Shown here one piece after another: positions 6,917-10,075 of a stretch of DNA of 10,075 nt. A program made the position numbers and the translations under genes. Where the stretch lies: assembly GCA_020850025.1 (NCBI GenBank), contig JADZFI010000048.1, positions 1 to 10,075 of the forward strand, given 5' to 3'. Within the stretch, counting starts at the first letter, position 1. Every line of letters starts with the position of its first letter. The stretch is from Saprospiraceae bacterium (GTDB lineage: Bacteria > Bacteroidota > Bacteroidia > Chitinophagales > Saprospiraceae). The notes beneath the pieces are model-generated. The model was given only the letters and a program-made list of their open reading frames with translations. It ran no database searches and was not told the DNA's origin.

Positions 6917-6924
6917 TATTTTTG
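6917..6924 (+). promoter_or_regulatory. Candidate -7 element of the 482-aa protein gene
   Basis: TATTTTTG matches TAnnTTTG and lies 17 nt before the ATG at 6942, implying a very short leader of about 11 nt. No convincing -33 TTG is present at the right distance. The surrounding 6799-6941 region is A/T-rich and also serves as the upstream region of the divergent gene at 6798. Confidence 0.35.
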
Positions 6925-6941
6925 CTACCTGCAAACACATT

Positions 6942-8390
6942 ATGTTAAACCGAAAACTTCTGGAGGCCTTGAAGCTCCTTTCATCCTCCGAACAGGCTAG
7001 ATTCCTGCTTTTTCTTCAATCTCCTTATTTCAACCACCGGAATCAGGCCGAGGCGTTATACAAGCTCTGTGAATTTATACTTCAACATAAAGCAGAGGAG
7101 GATCACCCTGCACTTTCCAAAAAAAACGTTTCGGAAATATTTTTCCCGAACAAACCTTTTATTGATAATAAAAAAGGGCCATTGGATGGACTCGCTTCCG
7201 ATCTGTTTAACCTCCTGAAGAAATTCCTTGCTTTTCAGGCATTTGAGCATCAACGACTGCCCTTTGAAGAATCCATGTCACTGGCTCAATTCTACCGCCG
7301 ATTTGGCATGGAAGAGCGTTATTGGCAGGTCATACAAGCAGAGCGTAAATCAATGCATAGTCTCCGGCAATATGATGCCGGATACTATGAAAGGCTCTAC
7401 TCCCTTGAAGAGGAAGCATCTTCCTTTGAGGCGCTTAACAACAGTTTTGAGGACGATGCAAATCTGACAGTGGCAGCAATAAATCTAGACCTGGCCTACA
7501 CTCTTCACAAACTCGAACTTATCTGTGCCATTAGCTATCAACAAAAACTTTCACAAAAAGTGGTTTTTGATTTTGATGCACCGCTTACCAGGGCAGTAAT
7601 GCAACTACCACCCGAAGTGCCCCCCAACCCAATTCATGAGATCTATTTGCTTGTTTTTTCCCTGATCGGCGACCCAAATAATGACGAAGCCTTCAACCAT
7701 TTTGAGGATTTGCTACAACGGCACAAAAATGCCATACCTTTTGAAAAGCTTCGGAACCTGAAAGCATATTCAAGGTATTTTTATAACAGGCGCTATGTTC
7801 ATTCTGGAAGTTCTCCTTCCCGTGAAAATCTCTACCAGTTGTACAAGGAACACTATGAGCAAGGATATTTTTATGAAGGCGATGCCATATTGGTAAATGC
7901 TTTGAAAGCGCTGGTACTCATAGGATTGAAACAAGGTGATTATGATTGGGTGAAAAGTGTATTGGACAAACACCCTCCTTCCCGAATCTGTGGAACCAGA
8001 TATCCGGTTGAAGCGCATAGTCTTTGCCTTTCGGAATACTTCTTTTATATCAAAGACTATAATAAAGCCTCAGAATCCTTGAAATTCAGACATTTTGAAA
8101 ATCCAAACTTCAGTATCTGGGCGGAAATGCTAATGCTAAAGATCTATTTTGAAACGGAAGATGAATTGCTCGAATACCGCATGAAATCCCTTGATCAAAA
8201 AGTTCGGCGGACAAAAATCTTCCAGGAACACAAAAACAGCTATTATCGTTTCCTTCAAAAACTCGATAAAATTGTCAAATATGGACAGGAGAAAAAGAGC
8301 CCAAAACGGCTAAAGCTCATCGAAGAAATTAAAAATACACCGGGTATCATTGAACGCGACTGGTTATTGGAAAAGCTGCATGCGGGTTGA
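6942..8390 (+). CDS. Uncharacterised helical protein, Bacteroidota-type
   Basis: A 482-aa protein that I cannot assign to a function. There is no signal peptide or membrane segment, so it is probably cytoplasmic. The sequence is almost entirely amphipathic helix, rich in Leu, Phe, Tyr, Glu and Lys, with a TPR/superhelix-like texture (for example the segments 140-200 and 285-400) but no clear repeat consensus. The N-terminus has a distinctive motif, SSSEQARFLLFLQSPYFN (residues 14-31), followed by IFFPNKPF (66-73) and LDGLASDLFNLLKKFLAFQ (81-99). I recall similar N-termini in unannotated proteins of Saprospiraceae and Chitinophagaceae, but this is memory, not a search. The C-terminus is Lys-rich (residues 420-475). 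It is followed on the same strand by the M23 peptidase gene after 158 bp that contains a separate promoter-like box, so an operon is not evident. The coding frame is intact and long. Confidence 0.8.
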   Translation: MLNRKLLEALKLLSSSEQARFLLFLQSPYFNHRNQAEALYKLCEFILQHKAEEDHPALSKKNVSEIFFPNKPFIDNKKGPLDGLASDLFNLLKKFLAFQAFEHQRLPFEESMSLAQFYRRFGMEERYWQVIQAERKSMHSLRQYDAGYYERLYSLEEEASSFEALNNSFEDDANLTVAAINLDLAYTLHKLELICAISYQQKLSQKVVFDFDAPLTRAVMQLPPEVPPNPIHEIYLLVFSLIGDPNNDEAFNHFEDLLQRHKNAIPFEKLRNLKAYSRYFYNRRYVHSGSSPSRENLYQLYKEHYEQGYFYEGDAILVNALKALVLIGLKQGDYDWVKSVLDKHPPSRICGTRYPVEAHSLCLSEYFFYIKDYNKASESLKFRHFENPNFSIWAEMLMLKIYFETEDELLEYRMKSLDQKVRRTKIFQEHKNSYYRFLQKLDKIVKYGQEKKSPKRLKLIEEIKNTPGIIERDWLLEKLHAG

Positions 8391-8401
8391 CAAACAAAAT
8401 A

Positions 8402-8422
8402 TTTTCCACATAATGTGAATAA
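8402..8422. other. Inverted pair of DnaA-box-like 9-mers
   Basis: TTTTCCACA (8402-8410) and, on the opposite strand, TTATTCACA (8422-8414) both fit the relaxed DnaA-box consensus TTWTNCACA. They face each other with 3 nt between them, and their core is the palindrome CACAT-A-ATGTG. They lie just after the stop codon of the 482-aa protein gene and upstream of the M23 peptidase gene. I saw no third good box in the 158-bp gap, so this is not sufficient to call a replication origin. Confidence 0.35.
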
Positions 8423-8484
8423 CCCTACTCCCACTGTGTTGGTTAAAAAACTGCAACTGTGATGTAAAAACAAAGCAGATTTGC

Positions 8485-8492
8485 TACATTTG
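8485..8492 (+). promoter_or_regulatory. Candidate -7 element of the M23 peptidase gene
   Basis: TACATTTG matches TAnnTTTG and lies 56 nt before the GTG start at 8549. No clear TTG is found at the usual -33 distance. Confidence 0.4.
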
Positions 8493-8548
8493 CACCAACC
8501 CCATAGGCCTGACAAGCTAAATTGTTTCTCTAATCTACCCTTTCTATT

Positions 8549-9913
8549 GTGAATTCAGACTCAAATCCGGAGCGGTGGCTCCGGCGAACGAGGCGCTCTT
8601 TAATTAAGAAGTCGTCCATCGTCGCCGCAGGAGCCACCCTCACAGCAGGCATCATTGCCGCCACCCTCACCCTAAACCAACAAGATACCACCCCCGCTGC
8701 CGCAGCAATTGCTGTTGTTGCACGTCCCGACGGCCTTCCTCTGGAAGCCAATAACCTGCGCTGGGGCTTATTTATGGATGAGTACATCCAATCACAAATC
8801 GAGCTCAAACGCGGAGACATATTAGGCAGTATTCTGATGAAAGAGGCCGGCCTCACCTATCCTCAGGTGAATCAACTGGTAGAAAACTGCAAAGACAAAT
8901 TTAAGATCAACTCCTTACGCGTTGGATCCAGCCTGCAATTCCTGCGCCGCCAGCCCGGTGAAAACCCCGAGCTGATGGTGTATGAACCATCACCCTACCA
9001 ATATACGGTATTTCAGCTGAAGGAACCCTACAAAGTGGAAACCTACAAACGGCAGGTTACCACCAAAATCGTTGCAGCAGCAGGCGTATTGGAAACAAGC
9101 TTCTGGCAGGCGCTTACCGATAATGGTCTTTCTGATGAACTTGCCGACGGTATGATTGATGTGTTGTCCTCTTCCGTGGATTTTTACCATCAAAAACAAG
9201 GCGACCGTTTTAAAGTGGTGTACGAACAACACTATGTACGTGGTGAAGTAGTCGGAACCGGCAAAATCATCGCAGCCGTGTATGAGCGCGACGGAAAGGA
9301 GTCCTATGCCTTCCACTTCAAAAAGGACGGTCAAAAAACAGACTACTTCGACTATGATGGTCGCCCGGCACGCAAAGCATTCCTCAAAGCGCCTGTGAAG
9401 TTCAGCCGCATCAGCAGTCGCTTCAACATGAATCGTCTGCACCCTGTACTCGGCTATCACAAAGCTCACCTGGGCACCGACTATGCTGCGCCCCATGGCA
9501 CTCCAATCATTGCTGTTGCAGAGGGAGTCGTAACGGAAGCTACCCGGCGTGGCGGAAATGGTATTTATGTGCGCATTCGCCACGATGGCGCTTACGAAAC
9601 GCAATACCTGCACATGAGCAGCCATGCACGCGGCATTCGCCCTGGTGTAAGGGTAGCGCAAGGCCAAACCATTGGCTATGTCGGTTCTACCGGCCTGGCA
9701 ACTGGCCCACATGTATGCTTCCGTTTCTGGAAAAATGGTCGTCAGGTGGATCACCTCCGCCTCAATCTTCCACAACCACAGCCTATTACCGGACCGCTGT
9801 TCGAGGAATACAAGGTGGTACGGGATGATTTGATTAAAATGCTTAATAGTGTTCCTTATCGGACCTTCAACTCAACAGAGCAAACGGACGTTCCGGAACC
9901 AACGGTTCCTTAA
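8549..9913 (+). CDS. M23 family (LytM-type) peptidoglycan metallopeptidase with LysM-like domain
   Basis: A 454-aa cell-wall endopeptidase. The start is GTG 8549: an in-frame stop at 8531-8533 leaves no ATG ahead of the signal region, and the first internal Met is residue 76. The N-terminus is very basic (RWLRRTRRSLIKK, 9-21), followed by an Ala/Thr-rich hydrophobic segment (23-42) that acts as an anchor or signal. TRRSLIK resembles a twin-arginine motif. Residues about 84-135 resemble a LysM/OapA-like domain (RGDILGSILMKEAGL...LRVGSSLQFL). The catalytic domain spans about 285-405, with H307xxxD311 (AHLGTDYAAPHGTP), His355 (YLHMS) and H388-V-C390 (TGPHVCFRFW). In typical M23 enzymes the last motif is HxH and its second His binds zinc; here it is Cys, which could still ligate zinc. 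The likely site of action is the periplasm, cleaving cross-links during growth or division. A short Pro/Thr-rich tail ends the protein, and a strong terminator follows. Confidence 0.9.
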   Translation: MNSDSNPERWLRRTRRSLIKKSSIVAAGATLTAGIIAATLTLNQQDTTPAAAAIAVVARPDGLPLEANNLRWGLFMDEYIQSQIELKRGDILGSILMKEAGLTYPQVNQLVENCKDKFKINSLRVGSSLQFLRRQPGENPELMVYEPSPYQYTVFQLKEPYKVETYKRQVTTKIVAAAGVLETSFWQALTDNGLSDELADGMIDVLSSSVDFYHQKQGDRFKVVYEQHYVRGEVVGTGKIIAAVYERDGKESYAFHFKKDGQKTDYFDYDGRPARKAFLKAPVKFSRISSRFNMNRLHPVLGYHKAHLGTDYAAPHGTPIIAVAEGVVTEATRRGGNGIYVRIRHDGAYETQYLHMSSHARGIRPGVRVAQGQTIGYVGSTGLATGPHVCFRFWKNGRQVDHLRLNLPQPQPITGPLFEEYKVVRDDLIKMLNSVPYRTFNSTEQTDVPEPTVP

Positions 9914-9937
9914 GCAATGCATTAGCATAAAAATACG

Positions 9938-9978
9938 AAGCGCGATATCGGGTTACCCGGTATCGCGCTTTTTTATTT
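9938..9978 (+). terminator. Rho-independent terminator of the M23 peptidase gene
   Basis: AAGCGCGATA (9938-9947) pairs perfectly with TATCGCGCTT (9961-9970). The stem continues inward through one G-U and four G-C pairs to a 3-nt loop, about 15 bp in all. A run of six Ts (9969-9974) then ATTT follows. It lies 24 nt after the stop codon. Confidence 0.93.
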
Positions 9979-9979
9979 A

Positions 9980-10075
9980 AAGGCACTAAGGCACTAAGGC
10001 ACTAAGGCACTAAGGCACTAAGGCACTAAGGCACTAAGGCACTAAGGCACTAAGGCACTAAGGCACTAAGGCACT
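9980..10075. repeat. Perfect tandem array: 12 copies of AAGGCACT, running off the window
   Basis: Ninety-six bases are exactly twelve identical 8-bp units with no mismatch. The array begins two bases after the terminator's T-rich tail and reaches the last base of the window, so the true copy number is unknown. Because 8 is not a multiple of 3, each reading frame meets TAA (plus strand) or TAG (minus strand) every 24 bases, so the array cannot be coding. Confidence 0.97.

Noticed and set aside
8391..8548. Replication origin
   Set aside because: Only two DnaA-box-like sites were found, with no clear unwinding element and no dnaA or other origin-linked gene in the window. The pair is reported separately as a lead.
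8990..9775. 261-codon minus-strand open frame opposite the M23 peptidase
   Set aside because: It is a long antisense shadow. The plus strand encodes clear M23 motifs over the same stretch, and the antisense translation shows no domain.
9980..10075. Possible CRISPR array
   Set aside because: The 8-bp units are contiguous with no spacers, and no cas gene is present.

Overview
The window looks like chromosomal DNA from a Bacteroidota bacterium, most likely of the Saprospiria/Chitinophagales type. The evidence is a type IX secretion system (T9SS) type A sorting domain, a gliding-motility-associated (type B) C-terminal domain, an HU-CCDC81/SPOR membrane protein, several TAnnTTTG (-7) promoter-like boxes with no purine-rich Shine-Dalgarno sites, and a period-8 intergenic microsatellite. 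The narrower placement is inference from protein style only.

Layout. Positions 43-1264 (minus strand) hold a methylmalonyl-CoA epimerase gene and, upstream of it, a regulator made of a degenerate Nudix domain plus a winged helix. Both stop codons lie inside period-8 tandem repeats. A 227-bp divergent region (1265-1491) carries candidate promoters for both directions and a possible operator. Then comes a plus-strand gene (1492-2544) for an inner-membrane HU-CCDC81/SPOR protein. Its stop codon directly abuts the stop codon of the convergent gene that follows.

Positions 2545-6798 form a minus-strand block of three exported proteins: a laminin-B-like protein with a type B T9SS tail, a lipoprotein, and a fibronectin-III-like protein with a type A T9SS tail. 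The latter two have clear hairpin/U-tract terminators, so the genes appear to be separate transcription units and not one operon. Positions 6942-9913 (plus strand) hold a 482-aa helical protein of unknown function and an M23 (LytM-type) peptidase with a LysM-like domain. The 158 bp between them contain an inverted pair of DnaA-box-like 9-mers. A strong terminator closes the peptidase gene, and 12 perfect copies of an 8-bp unit then run to the window edge.

Functionally the window mixes propionate/methylmalonyl-CoA metabolism, a ligand-sensing regulator, envelope and division functions (SPOR protein, M23 peptidase) and secreted or surface proteins. No defence system, mobile element, CRISPR array, tRNA or rRNA was seen, and no gene-free stretch exceeds 300 bases. 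The most noteworthy items are the period-8 repeat family at three gene 3' ends, the His-to-Cys change in the M23 zinc motif, the Nudix-derived regulator with a candidate operator, and the DnaA-box-like pair. I see no convincing new multi-gene system.
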